Below, in pieces: positions 36,133 to 43,340 of a DNA stretch of 43,340 nt. Within the stretch, counting starts at the first letter, position 1; every line of letters begins with the position of its first letter. Origin of the DNA: Clostridia bacterium (GTDB lineage Bacteria; Bacillota; Clostridia; Oscillospirales; Acutalibacteraceae); NCBI GenBank assembly GCA_017403065.1, contig JAFQOT010000010.1, forward strand, positions 1 through 43,340. Reading direction: 5' to 3'. The translations under genes were made by a program, and so were the position numbers. Below the pieces are notes generated by a model. It saw only the letters and a list, made by a program, of their open reading frames with translations. It searched no databases and was not told the origin of the DNA.

Positions 36133-37884
36133 TTATATTTTGTATTTATCACTGTATGCATTGAAATCATCAATAAAGCTACCTGATGTTGAAGATTTGA
36201 TTTTATTTAGATATTTATGAGCATCTAACTTATCTGAAGGTAGCTGCATAGTATAAACCGCAATGTTTGAACAGTGATCCGAAACACGCTCGTAGTTTGA
36301 AAGTAAATCAGTGAATATAAATCCTAATTCGATTGTACACTCATTATTCTGCAAACGTGAAATATGCATAGATTTTAATTGCTTTTTAAGGTTATCTATA
36401 ACCTGTTCAAGTGGCTCAACGCGGCAAGCAATATCTGTATCATCGTTCATAAAAGAGTCAAATGTTATATTAACAATTTCGGTAACTGCATCGGTTATAA
36501 CAGATGTTTCTTTTAAAGCGCTTTCTGAAAACTTTATTCCTTTGGTGTGCAATTCCTCAGCAAGTTTACAAATATTTAGCGCATGGTCACCGATTCGCTC
36601 AAAATCACCAATACTGTGAAGCATACGGGCAATGCGGTGGGAATCATCTCTACCTAATTCGTTATTACTGATTCTAACAAGGTAGGTACCCAGCTTGTCC
36701 TCGTATTTGTCAATAAGATTTTCTTTTTGACGAATTTCCTCAAGAGTTTCGCTGTTAAAGTTTCCTACAATACCTATTGCATTTAAGATTGCATACTTTG
36801 CTTGCTGGGCCATTTCGTTTGTAAGTCTTCTGCATTCTGAAATAGCAAGAGGGGAATTATTGAAAATACGCTCGTCCAAGAAAATGTTATGAGTTTTTTC
36901 ATCTCTATTGGGAACAAAAAATTCACATAATTTAATAAGCAGCTTCTTAATAGGCAATAAAAATATAGTATTTATTGTGTTAAACAAGGTGTGAATAATA
37001 GCAACGTCTACCATTGCGATTTCGGCGGTTAAAATATTTATATTTAATGCCTTCATTGCATACAAAATAATCATACACAAAATGGAACCGAAAACATTAA
37101 CCGAGAAGTGCATAACAACAACACGTTTAGCATTTTTGTTGGTGCCTATAGAGGAAACCAAAGCGGTAACACAGGTACCGATATTTGCCCCAAGTACCAA
37201 TGGAATAGCCATTTCCCAAGTGATACCACCAGAAAGCGCCAACGCCTGTACAATACCGATAGTAGCGGCAGAGGACTGAATAATACCTGTAAATACGGTG
37301 GATATTAAAAGGGCGATAATCGGGCTTTTAAGGGTCGCTAAAAAGGTGTCAAAGCCATCTATGGAGCGTACGTCACGCATAGAGTCACTCATAAGCTCCA
37401 TACCGTACATTAAAATTGCAAAACCGATGAAAATGATACCTAAATTTTGCTTCTTTTGTGATTTAGAAATCATACGCATTGCAATACCAATAAACGCTAA
37501 AATAGGAGCAAAGGTCATAGGCTGTAACAGTGTAACAAAAAAGTTACCCTCGCCTATACCTGCAAGGCTCAGCATCCATGCGGTAAGTGTTGTACCAACA
37601 TTAGAGCCCATTATCATACCAAAGGTATTGCCAAATTCAAGAATACCTGAATTAACAAGTCCCACAAGCATTACTGTAAAAGCAGAAGATGATTGAATAG
37701 CAACAGTTATTCCGGCACCTAAGAAAAAGCCTAAAAGATTATTTGAGGTAACTTTATTCATAGTGCGTTCAAGTCCGCCGCCCGCCATTTGCTCAAGACC
37801 GCCTGACATTGTGCTCATTCCGTAAAGGAAAAAGGTAAGACCGCCTAAGAGCATTGCAACCATAGATAAAATTTGTGTTGACAT
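36133..37884 (-). CDS. Na+/phosphate cotransporter family protein with PhoU-like tail
   Basis: 583 aa. About nine membrane helices in residues 1-320, with the duplicated signature QSSSA (64-68) and QSSAA (203-207) that binds sodium and phosphate in the NptA/SLC34-like family. The cytoplasmic C-terminal ~230 residues (ECRRLTNEMAQQAKYAILNAIG, RIARMLHSIGDFERIGDHALNI, NYERVSDHCSNIAVYTM) are PhoU-like helices with paired metal-binding E/D motifs. It probably imports phosphate or controls its flux. AAGGAG precedes the ATG. It lies 27 nt after glyS on the same strand, so co-transcription is likely although the functions are unrelated. Confidence 0.93.
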   Translation of the reverse strand: MSTQILSMVAMLLGGLTFFLYGMSTMSGGLEQMAGGGLERTMNKVTSNNLLGFFLGAGITVAIQSSSAFTVMLVGLVNSGILEFGNTFGMIMGSNVGTTLTAWMLSLAGIGEGNFFVTLLQPMTFAPILAFIGIAMRMISKSQKKQNLGIIFIGFAILMYGMELMSDSMRDVRSIDGFDTFLATLKSPIIALLISTVFTGIIQSSAATIGIVQALALSGGITWEMAIPLVLGANIGTCVTALVSSIGTNKNAKRVVVMHFSVNVFGSILCMIILYAMKALNINILTAEIAMVDVAIIHTLFNTINTIFLLPIKKLLIKLCEFFVPNRDEKTHNIFLDERIFNNSPLAISECRRLTNEMAQQAKYAILNAIGIVGNFNSETLEEIRQKENLIDKYEDKLGTYLVRISNNELGRDDSHRIARMLHSIGDFERIGDHALNICKLAEELHTKGIKFSESALKETSVITDAVTEIVNITFDSFMNDDTDIACRVEPLEQVIDNLKKQLKSMHISRLQNNECTIELGFIFTDLLSNYERVSDHCSNIAVYTMQLPSDKLDAHKYLNKIKSSTSGSFIDDFNAYSDKYKI

Positions 37885-37911
37885 ATTTTAACTCCTTATA
37901 AATAGAAAATG

Positions 37912-39303
37912 CTAAAACTCTATGGATTTTTCAATATAATCTTTAAGTTCTGATATAGCAATACGTTCCTGCTGCATTGTGTCGCGGTTGCGAACTGTCA
38001 CACAGTTATCCTCAAGTGAATCAAAATCATAGGTAATACAAAACGGTGTGCCGATTTCGTCCTCACGGCGATAACGCTTACCGATAGAACCTGCATCGTC
38101 AAAGTCGATGTTAAAATATTTTGAAAGCTCAGAATATACATCTAAGGCTTTGTCTGAAAGCTTTTTAGAGAGGGGCAGAATTGCTGCTTTAAATGGCGCT
38201 AAAGCAGGGTGTAGATGCATTACAACACGTGTATCACCCTTTTCATCCTGTTCCTCGTCATAAGCGTTACAAAGGAAAGCTAAAAGCACACGGTCAGCGC
38301 CTAAAGATGGCTCAATAACGTAAGGAGTGTACTTTTCGTTAGTTTCAGGGTCGAAATATTCCATAGCTTCGCCTGAGTGTTTGGCGTGCTGTGAAAGGTC
38401 ATAATCTGTTCTGTCAGCAACACCCCATAACTCGCCCCAACCGAATGGGAACATAAATTCAAAGTCGGTGGTAGCTTTTGAATAGAAGCATAATTCGTCT
38501 TTGTCGTGGTCGCGAAGTCTTAGGCTTTCCTCATCCATTCCTAAATCTAAAAGCCACTTTCTGCAGTAAGCGCGCCAAAATTCAAACCATTCAAGGTCGG
38601 TGCCTGGCTTGCAGAAAAATTCAAGCTCCATCTGTTCAAATTCACGGGTACGGAAAATAAAGTTACCAGGTGTAATTTCGTTACGGAAGGATTTACCAAT
38701 CTGGCAAACACCGAATGGAATTTTCTTACGTGTAGTGCGGGCAATGTTTTTAAAGTTTACAAATATACCCTGAGCCGTTTCCGGACGGAGATAAAGGGTA
38801 GAGGTGCTATCCTCGGTAACGCCCTGAAAGGTTTTAAACATAAGATTGAATTTTCTAATATCTGTAAAATCTTTAGAATTACAGTGAGGGCAGGTAATAC
38901 CTTTTTCTTCAATATAAGCCTTCATTTCCTCATCACTCATAGCAGCGGGATTATCAGAAAGGCCGTTTTCTGCCACATAGTCTTCGATTAGTTTATCAGC
39001 TCTGTGGCGGGTTTTACAGGATTTACAATCCATAAGAGGATCGGAAAATCCACCCAAGTGACCTGATGCAACCCAGGTTTCAGGATTCATAATTATGGCG
39101 CTGTCAAGACCTACGTTGTAAGGACATTCCTGTACAAACTTTTTCCACCAAGCTTTTTTAATGTTATTTTTAAGCTCAACACCTAAAGGACCATAGTCCC
39201 AAGAATTAGCAAGACCACCGTAAATTTCGCTGCCTGCATATATAAAGCCTCTGCCTTTTGCAAGGCTTACTATCGTTTCCATATTTTTTTCTTGGTTTTT
39301 CAT
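37912..39303 (-). CDS. glyS: Glycyl-tRNA synthetase (single-chain, dimeric type)
   Basis: 463 aa class II synthetase of the alpha-2 kind, unlike the two-gene type of many other bacteria. Visible segments: [23 protein letters not shown] at the N-terminus, a zinc-type insertion with CKSCKTRH and CPHCNSKD, motif 2 [21 protein letters not shown], and motif 3 [15 protein letters not shown], then an anticodon-binding C-terminal domain ending in [24 protein letters not shown] precedes the ATG. The leader is short and I see no T-box, although T-box control of glyS is common in Firmicutes. Confidence 0.98.
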   Translation of the reverse strand: MKNQEKNMETIVSLAKGRGFIYAGSEIYGGLANSWDYGPLGVELKNNIKKAWWKKFVQECPYNVGLDSAIIMNPETWVASGHLGGFSDPLMDCKSCKTRHRADKLIEDYVAENGLSDNPAAMSDEEMKAYIEEKGITCPHCNSKDFTDIRKFNLMFKTFQGVTEDSTSTLYLRPETAQGIFVNFKNIARTTRKKIPFGVCQIGKSFRNEITPGNFIFRTREFEQMELEFFCKPGTDLEWFEFWRAYCRKWLLDLGMDEESLRLRDHDKDELCFYSKATTDFEFMFPFGWGELWGVADRTDYDLSQHAKHSGEAMEYFDPETNEKYTPYVIEPSLGADRVLLAFLCNAYDEEQDEKGDTRVVMHLHPALAPFKAAILPLSKKLSDKALDVYSELSKYFNIDFDDAGSIGKRYRREDEIGTPFCITYDFDSLEDNCVTVRNRDTMQQERIAISELKDYIEKSIEF

Positions 39304-39341
39304 TAAATAATCCTCCTTAAGACCAAAATTCTACAAATATA

Positions 39342-39370
39342 ATAATAACCAAAAAAATGAAATAAGTCAA
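39342..39370 (-). promoter_or_regulatory. glyS promoter
   Basis: Minus strand: TTGACT (39370-39365), 17-nt spacer, TATTAT (39347-39342), giving a leader of about 30 nt, too short for a T-box. Confidence 0.75.
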
Positions 39371-39405
39371 TATTTTTAAACTAAAATACAAATAATATTT
39401 TGCTC

Positions 39406-39434
39406 TTGAAAATTATTTCTTTTTAGGATATAAT
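39406..39434 (+). promoter_or_regulatory. Promoter of the two small unknown genes
   Basis: TTGAAA (39406-39411), 17-nt spacer and TATAAT (39429-39434), leaving a leader of about 57 nt before the ATG at 39499. Confidence 0.75.
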
Positions 39435-39498
39435 ATCGATATAATAATTATTGGTAAGCTTATGTATAGTGTAATATATTAGATTTGGAGGTATTTAT

Positions 39499-39768
39499 AT
39501 GAATAACAGTAAAATTCAACTTCATAATATTGATTTTAATGATTTTATTAAAGCTATTGATGAGTGCAAGGGTGATGTTTATCTTGAAACAAGAGATGGC
39601 GACATTCTTAATCTTAAGTCAAAGCTTTGCCAGATGATTGGTCTTAGCACGATTTTAAACAATACCGAGGTTGCCGAAGCAACTATCCGTTGCTCAAACC
39701 CTGAAGATGAAACAATGCTTTTCCGTTTTAATTTATACGGAAAAATGCCTGGTGAGGAGAATAAATAA
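39499..39768 (+). CDS. Small protein of unknown function (first of a pair)
   Basis: 89 aa: it starts MNNSKIQLHNIDFNDFIKAI and continues DECKGDVYLETRDGDILNLKSKLCQMIGL. TTGGAGG lies 8 nt before the ATG, and a good promoter sits upstream. No membrane segment. The N-terminal pattern (short strand, helix, strand, then NLKSKL..MIGL) is loosely like HPr-type phosphocarrier proteins, where an analogous helix follows the active loop, but no active-site histidine is apparent, so I do not assign a function. Its TAA overlaps the next ATG by one base, so the pair is coupled. Confidence 0.82.
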   Translation: MNNSKIQLHNIDFNDFIKAIDECKGDVYLETRDGDILNLKSKLCQMIGLSTILNNTEVAEATIRCSNPEDETMLFRFNLYGKMPGEENK

Positions 39769-40046
39769 TGGCTGATTTTTTAACTTATAAAGATAAACCT
39801 TTAGTTCGCTGTAAGGATGAAATTTATTACGGTGATATGTCTGAGAAATTTGTGGTAAAATTTACAATTCTTTCTTCTAAAAATATGGGTGATAACCAAT
39901 TACCTGAAAAGGTTAAGGTTCAGCTTATGAAAAGCGATATTCAGCTTGCTGATAAGGACAGAATTATAAAGGAAACTACAAAAGACTCTTTTTATGAAGC
40001 ATTAGACGTTGGCTTTGTTTGGCTTGAGCGCGCATTAAAAAACTAA
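39768..40046 (+). CDS. Small protein of unknown function (second of a pair)
   Basis: 92 aa: opens MADFLTYKDKPLVRCKDEIY, then YGDMSEKFVVKFTILSSKN, and ends ALDVGFVWLERALKN. Soluble, mixed alpha/beta. The pattern of a short KPLVR start, YYGDMSEKFV and a terminal GFVWLERAL is one I associate with uncharacterised Clostridia proteins, without a known role. Directly coupled to the preceding 89-aa gene and followed 14 nt later by the array C element. Codon use looks like that of its neighbours. Confidence 0.82.
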   Translation: MADFLTYKDKPLVRCKDEIYYGDMSEKFVVKFTILSSKNMGDNQLPEKVKVQLMKSDIQLADKDRIIKETTKDSFYEALDVGFVWLERALKN

Positions 40047-40072
40047 TCTTTTATTCAGATAGCGGTGTAGAT

Positions 40073-40180
40073 GGCGTGATATCCTTAACGGATATTACGC
40101 CAACTCTATTCGCCTTGCGGCGAGTTATATTGCTACGCAGAAAATATCACGCTGACCTTAGTCAGCATATCACTTAACAG
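40073..40180. repeat. Hairpin array C
   Basis: GGCGTGATATCC/GGATATTACGCC (12 bp with one G-T wobble, 40073-40101), TCGCC-TTGC-GGCGA, TGC-TAC-GCA and GCTGAC-CTTA-GTCAGC (40151-40166), joined by AGTTATATT on the left and AATATCAC / ATATCACTTA on the right. The linkers are identical to those of array B, 4.3 kb away, while the stems differ. Confidence 0.8.
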
Positions 40181-40188
40181 ACAAAAAG

Positions 40189-40226
40189 AAAGAGAAGACT
40201 CGTTGTAATAAACGAATCTTCTCTTT
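40189..40226. terminator. Terminator-like hairpin inside the array C element
   Basis: AAAGAGAAGA (40189-40198) pairs with TCTTCTCTTT (40217-40226), and TCGTT (40200-40204) with AACGA (40211-40215), separated by a C/A mismatch. T-rich on one side and A-rich on the other, so it could work in either direction, including for the upstream gene pair. Confidence 0.65.
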
Positions 40227-40262
40227 TCTGTTGTTCGTGGGTTTGGGCTACTGACCAACTGA

Positions 40263-40302
40263 ATTTGTGCATACAAATGCGATGCTGGTTCTTCTCAATA
40301 AG
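40263..40302 (+). repeat. Conserved element downstream of array C
   Basis: ATTTGT-GCAT-ACAAAT hairpin (40263-40278) followed by GCGATGCTGGTTCT and CAATAAG; copy of the element at 36011-36052. A GGGTTTGG sequence precedes both copies (35987 and 40239). Confidence 0.7.
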
Positions 40303-40368
40303 GACCTAAACAATTTTAAATTCTCCGTTAAGAACAACGAACTATTTACACCGCTTTTTTATAAAGTA

Positions 40369-40400
40369 AAACAGGTACTCTTTGTTAAGAATACCTGTTT
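40369..40400 (-). terminator. Terminator of pnp
   Basis: AAACAGGTA (40369-40377) pairs with TACCTGTTT (40392-40400), with TCTT/AAGA continuing the stem after a mismatch. On the minus strand it follows the pnp stop by 19 nt and runs into TTTTACTTTA. Confidence 0.78.
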
Positions 40401-40419
40401 AAAGTTAATATTGATTTTT

Positions 40420-42612
40420 TTAATCGTGCTTTTTAAAACCGCGACGTTCTTTGTTGCGTGGCTTACGATCGTTATATTCGTTAGCATCGTCTTCTATTAC
40501 AGCGCCATTGATTTCAACTAATGCATCTCTGCGGGAAAGGTTAATTCTGCCTTGGTCATCAATTTCGGTAACCTTTACAATTACCTGATCGCCTACAGCA
40601 ACAACATCCTCAACCTTTTCAACACGCTTAACATCAAGCTTAGAAATGTGTACCAAGCCCTCTTTACCGGGAGCAATTTCTACGAATGCGCCAAAGGTCA
40701 TAAGTCTTGTAACCTTACCGCTGTAAATTGCGCCGATTTCTGGGTCATTGGCAATCAAATCGATAATCGAAATAGCCTGTTTAGCTTTGTCGATATCAAG
40801 TCCTGAAACATAAACGTGACCGTCTTCTTCAATATTGATAGTACAGTCGCACTGTTCCTGAATAGACTGAATAACCTTGCCTTGCTTACCAATAACATCA
40901 CCGATTTTTTCAGGATTGATAAGGGTTGTAAGCATTTTAGGAGCATAGGGTGAAAGCTCACTACGGTATTCAGGAATACACTTAAGCATTACTTCGTCTA
41001 AAATATGAATTCTTGCTTTGTGAGTTTTAGCAAATGCTTCTTTAATAATAGCAGGGGTAAGACCGTGTACCTTTAAGTCCATTTGAATAGCGGTAATACC
41101 CTTATGAGTACCGGCAACCTTAAAGTCCATATCACCGTAAAAATCTTCAAGACCTTGAATGTCAACCATTGTCATAAAGTCACCGTAAACACCGTCGTCG
41201 CCTGTGATTAAGCCGCAGGAAATACCTGCAACAGGGGCTTTAATCGGAACACCAGCAGCCATAAGAGCTAAGGTAGAGCCACAAATTGAGCCCTGTGAGG
41301 TAGAGCCGTTGGACGAAAGAACCTCAGATACAACACGGATAGCGTAGGGGAATTCTTCAACAGATGGAATCACAGGAACCAATGCTTTTTCTGCTAAAGC
41401 ACCGTGACCGATTTCGCGGCGACCTGGTCCACGTGATGGCTTGGTTTCACCAACAGAATAAGAAGGGAAGTTGTAGTGGTGAATATATCTCTTAGAAACC
41501 TCTTCGTCAAGGCCGTCTAATTTTTGAGCTTCGCTTACAGGAGCTAAGGTTGCAATAGAAAGAACCTGAGTTTGACCGCGGGTAAACATACCTGAGCCGT
41601 GAACACGTGGTAATAGGTCTACTTTAGCGTCTAAAGGACGAATTTCGTCAATACCACGTCCGTCAACACGCTTTTTCTCATCCTTAAGCCAAGCGCGTAC
41701 AACGTGCTTTTGAACAAGATACATAATTTCATCAAGCTTAGCCTCGTTACCTTCAAAACGCTCGTCAAATTTTTCGTGAACAGCAGCGTAAATAGGAAGT
41801 AAAGCAGCGTCGCGTACTAATTTATCATCAGTATCAAGAGCTTTTTTAACATCTTCAATGCAGAAAGCCTCAATTTCTTCCATAATAGCAGGGTCTGGGT
41901 CGTTGGATTCAAACTCAAACTTAGGCTTGCCGATTTCATTAACTATACCGTTAATAAATTTAACAACCTCTTTATTAACCTCGTGACCTGCCATTATGCA
42001 GTCAAACATAAGGTCATCATCAATTTCATTAGCGCCAGCCTCTATCATAGCAACTAAATCCTCAGTAGATGAAACAGTTAAGTTAAGGTCGGTTTTTTCT
42101 CTTTGCTCTAAGGTTGGGTTAATTACGATTTCACCGTCAACTAAGCCAACATTAACACTTGAAATAGGACCTGCCCATGGAATATCAGAAATAGCTATAG
42201 CAGCAGAAACACCTATAGCGGCAGCAATTTCAGGTGAGCAGTCAGGGTCAACTGACATTACAGTAGCAACTACAGAGCAGTCATTACGCATATCCTTTGG
42301 AAATAAAGGACGGATAGGACGGTCAATACAGCGTGAAGCTAAAATAGCCTTATCGCTTGCCTTACCCTCACGTCTTGTAAAAGAGCCTGGAATACGTCCT
42401 ACAGAATACATTTTTTCTTCATAATCAACAGAAAGAGGGAAGAAGTCAACACCCTCGCGTGGTTTTGCAGAAGCTGTTACTGTACATAAAACTCTTGTAT
42501 CGCCGTAGCAAGACATAACAGCAGCATTTGCAAGACCTGCCATCATACCTGTTTCTAATCTTAAAGGACGGCCAGCAAGCTCGGTTTCATAAACCTTGTA
42601 ATTTTCAAACAT
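40420..42612 (-). CDS. pnp: Polyribonucleotide nucleotidyltransferase (PNPase)
   Basis: Phosphate-dependent 3'-5' exoribonuclease of mRNA decay. 730 aa: two RNase PH domains (first with IPGSFTRREGKASDKAILASRCIDRPIRPLF; second with FNFPSYSVGETKPSRGPGRREIGHGALAEKAL), an all-alpha linker, then a KH domain (IGDVIGKQGKVIQSIQEQC at about residues 560-610), an S1 domain (GAIYSGKVTRLMTFGAFVEI) and a basic tail RKPRNKERRGFKKHD. AAGGAG precedes the ATG. It follows rpsO, as in many bacteria, with a terminator and a long leader hairpin between. Confidence 0.98.
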   Translation of the reverse strand: MFENYKVYETELAGRPLRLETGMMAGLANAAVMSCYGDTRVLCTVTASAKPREGVDFFPLSVDYEEKMYSVGRIPGSFTRREGKASDKAILASRCIDRPIRPLFPKDMRNDCSVVATVMSVDPDCSPEIAAAIGVSAAIAISDIPWAGPISSVNVGLVDGEIVINPTLEQREKTDLNLTVSSTEDLVAMIEAGANEIDDDLMFDCIMAGHEVNKEVVKFINGIVNEIGKPKFEFESNDPDPAIMEEIEAFCIEDVKKALDTDDKLVRDAALLPIYAAVHEKFDERFEGNEAKLDEIMYLVQKHVVRAWLKDEKKRVDGRGIDEIRPLDAKVDLLPRVHGSGMFTRGQTQVLSIATLAPVSEAQKLDGLDEEVSKRYIHHYNFPSYSVGETKPSRGPGRREIGHGALAEKALVPVIPSVEEFPYAIRVVSEVLSSNGSTSQGSICGSTLALMAAGVPIKAPVAGISCGLITGDDGVYGDFMTMVDIQGLEDFYGDMDFKVAGTHKGITAIQMDLKVHGLTPAIIKEAFAKTHKARIHILDEVMLKCIPEYRSELSPYAPKMLTTLINPEKIGDVIGKQGKVIQSIQEQCDCTINIEEDGHVYVSGLDIDKAKQAISIIDLIANDPEIGAIYSGKVTRLMTFGAFVEIAPGKEGLVHISKLDVKRVEKVEDVVAVGDQVIVKVTEIDDQGRINLSRRDALVEINGAVIEDDANEYNDRKPRNKERRGFKKHD

Positions 42613-42636
42613 TTTTATATCTCCTTTATATTTTTT

Positions 42637-42712
42637 AGAGACCTTTGTTTAGCAATAAATCCGATATTTTATAGCTAAAACACCCGATTTATCGCTAACC
42701 ACAAAAATCTCT
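42637..42712 (-). promoter_or_regulatory. Long hairpin in the pnp 5' leader
   Basis: A 76-nt imperfect hairpin lies just before the pnp ribosome site. Pairs: AGAGA/TCTCT at the base (42708-42712 with 42637-42641), TTTGT/ACAAA, then a 13-bp arm (42686-42698 with 42649-42661, one G-T), and an inner TTTTA-GCTA-TAAAA hairpin. In E. coli a comparable pnp leader hairpin is cut by RNase III and used by PNPase to control its own mRNA; the same role here is inferred. Confidence 0.72.
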
Positions 42713-42723
42713 ATATTTGCAAC

Positions 42724-42751
42724 AAGGCAGACCGAAAGACCGGTCTGCCTT
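42724..42751 (-). terminator. Terminator between rpsO and pnp
   Basis: AAGGCAGACC (42724-42733) pairs perfectly with GGTCTGCCTT (42742-42751), 8-nt loop, 12 nt after the rpsO stop. Only a short T stretch follows on the minus strand, so read-through into pnp is likely. Confidence 0.7.
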
Positions 42752-42763
42752 AATTTTGGACAA

Positions 42764-43027
42764 TTATTTACGGAGTCCGAGACGTTTAACAATAGCACGG
42801 TATCTTTCGATATCGTTCTTCATAAGGTAAGCCAAAAGGTTTCTTCTGTGACCAACCATTTTAAGAAGACCACGATAAGAATGCTTATCCTTTGGATGTG
42901 ACTTAAGGTGCGCGTTAAGCTCATTGATTCTTGTGGTAAGAAGAGCAATTTGAACTTCAGGAGAACCGGTGTCACCCTCATGAGTAGCATATTCAGCTAA
43001 AATCTGCTGCTTTGTTTCTTTAGTCAT
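42764..43027 (-). CDS. rpsO: 30S ribosomal protein S15
   Basis: 87 aa: opens [20 protein letters not shown], followed by [20 protein letters not shown], then [16 protein letters not shown], matching S15, which binds the central domain of 16S rRNA. I start at ATG 43027 because GAGGTG lies just upstream; a GTG nine bases earlier would overlap that site. rpsO-pnp is a widely conserved pair. Confidence 0.97.
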   Translation of the reverse strand: MTKETKQQILAEYATHEGDTGSPEVQIALLTTRINELNAHLKSHPKDKHSYRGLLKMVGHRRNLLAYLMKNDIERYRAIVKRLGLRK

Positions 43028-43076
43028 TGTTTTCACCTCTTTAAAATATCATCCGTAAACCAAGCAATAGGTCAAT

Positions 43077-43100
43077 GGTGATCCCGAAAGGGCAGACACC
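43077..43100 (-). promoter_or_regulatory. Hairpin in the rpsO leader (possible S15 autoregulatory site)
   Basis: Minus strand GGTG-TCTG-CCC-TTTC-GGG-AT-CACC: outer GGTG/CACC and inner CCC/GGG pairs with an asymmetric internal loop. It lies ~50 nt before the rpsO start in a leader of roughly 95 nt. S15 represses its own mRNA through varied leader structures in several phyla; whether this is one is not proven. Confidence 0.45.
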
Positions 43101-43127
43101 TAAAGCATAGTATACGGTAGCCATAAT

Positions 43128-43156
43128 ATATTATCACAAATCTTTCGAAAAGTAAA
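43128..43156 (-). promoter_or_regulatory. Candidate rpsO promoter
   Basis: Minus strand: TTTACT (43156-43151), 17-nt spacer, TAATAT (43133-43128). The match is moderate. Confidence 0.45.
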
Positions 43157-43220
43157 GCATTTTTTATTTATTTGTTAAAAGATATGAATTATAGAATATA
43201 AGCGGCAAAGGGGCAAGGGA

Positions 43221-43340
43221 AAATGAAATATGGCTTCGCCATATGAAATAATCCTTGCGGATTATGAAATATTTTGCCGTTGGCAAAATGTGAAATAAAA
43301 TTCGTTCCTTCATATGCCGTAGGCATATTTCATACGCGAA
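43221..43340. repeat. Hairpin array D (cut by window end)
   Basis: Four copies of TGAAATA (43224, 43244, 43265, 43291) alternate with hairpins ATATGGC-TTC-GCCATAT (43228-43244), ATAATCC-TTGC-GGATTAT (43248-43265) and ATTTTGCC-GTT-GGCAAAAT (43271-43289). A right-hand hairpin ATATGCC-GTA-GGCATAT (43312-43328) is followed by the inverted linker TATTTCA (43326-43332). Same plan as arrays A-C with a related linker. The right side continues beyond the window. Confidence 0.8.

Larger units (their letters stand above)
40061..40355. mobile_element. Candidate MITE-like element carrying hairpin array C
   Basis: Terminal inverted repeats AGCGGTGTA (40061-40069) and TACACCGCT (40347-40355) are perfect over 9 bp and extend inward to 12 of 14. 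Between them lie a 12-bp hairpin (40073-40101), mini-hairpins with linker AGTTATATT (40123) and inverted linkers AATATCAC (40143) and ATATCACTTA (40167), a terminator-like hairpin (40189-40226) and the conserved element shared with array B (40263-40302). No transposase. A clear target duplication was not found, so mobility is inferred from the termini only. Confidence 0.6.

Noticed and set aside
39304..39341. T-box leader for glyS
   Set aside because: The promoter gives only ~30 nt of leader, with no antiterminator/terminator pair or T-box sequence.
40267..40521. 84-aa plus-strand frame
   Set aside because: It lies across the array C element, the pnp terminator and the antisense of the pnp 3' end; no ribosome site.
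1..43340. tRNA, rRNA or other known housekeeping RNA genes
   Set aside because: I looked for tRNA-like GTTCRANYC arms with acceptor pairing and for rRNA cores in the intergenic gaps and found none convincing.

Overview
The window looks like a chromosome segment of a low-GC, anaerobic Clostridia-type Firmicute, most likely an Oscillospiraceae/Ruminococcaceae relative. Evidence: strong GGAGG ribosome sites, classic TTGACA/TATAAT promoters, the Gram-positive gene orders infC-rpmI-rplT, dprA-topA-trmFO, rnc-smc-ftsY and nadD-yqeK-rsfS-leuS, single-chain glycyl-tRNA synthetase, TrmFO (folate-dependent tRNA methylation), YqeK/YqeG/YhbY/RsfS, and an NfnAB-type electron-bifurcating transhydrogenase typical of anaerobes. 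Taxonomy is inferred from these traits, not from a search.

Layout. 1-820: the 3' end of a large serine recombinase, its terminator, and a first array of tiny hairpins. 960-4580: SAM-I riboswitch, metK, nfnA, nfnB. 4588-5934: promoter, attenuator leader and infC (AUU start)-rpmI-rplT with terminator. 5979-23375: one long, tightly packed plus-strand run: SpoU methyltransferase, dprA, topA, trmFO, plsX, rnc, radical SAM protein, smc, ftsY, rdgB, yhbY, nadD, yqeK, rsfS, leuS. 23460-28193: secG, rpsU, then yqeG, an AP-endonuclease-like gene, a P-type ATPase with altered catalytic motifs, and a DUF6440-like small protein. 28307-34589: MacB/FtsX-type ABC transporter (minus), class A penicillin-binding protein (plus), and an SOS-box-controlled DNA polymerase IV (minus). 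34651-36088: a small phage-like cassette (sigma-region-4-like protein, zinc-ribbon protein, divergent XRE repressor) with three palindromic operators, followed by hairpin array B. 36133-40046: Na/Pi cotransporter and glyS (minus), then two small conserved-looking unknown genes (plus). 40061-40355: a candidate small mobile element holding hairpin array C. 40420-43156: pnp and rpsO (minus) with structured leaders. 43221-43340: hairpin array D, cut by the window end.

How the genes work together. Most of the window is core information processing: translation factors and ribosomal proteins, aminoacyl-tRNA synthetases, tRNA/rRNA modification, ribosome assembly and silencing, chromosome condensation and supercoiling, SRP/Sec secretion, RNA turnover, and repair or DNA uptake. 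Operon joins of 1-14 nt (ATGA, TAATG and longer overlaps) suggest translational coupling along the long run.

Most novel signal. Four intergenic arrays (A-D) are built from 4-8 bp hairpins with tiny loops, separated by short AT-rich linkers of one related consensus (ATWTCAY or its complement). In every array the linker appears in one orientation on the left and in inverted orientation on the right. Arrays B and C use the same linkers and are both followed by a shared ~33-nt sequence; array C also lies between inverted terminal repeats. This suggests an uncharacterised family of fold-back repeat elements or structured RNAs.
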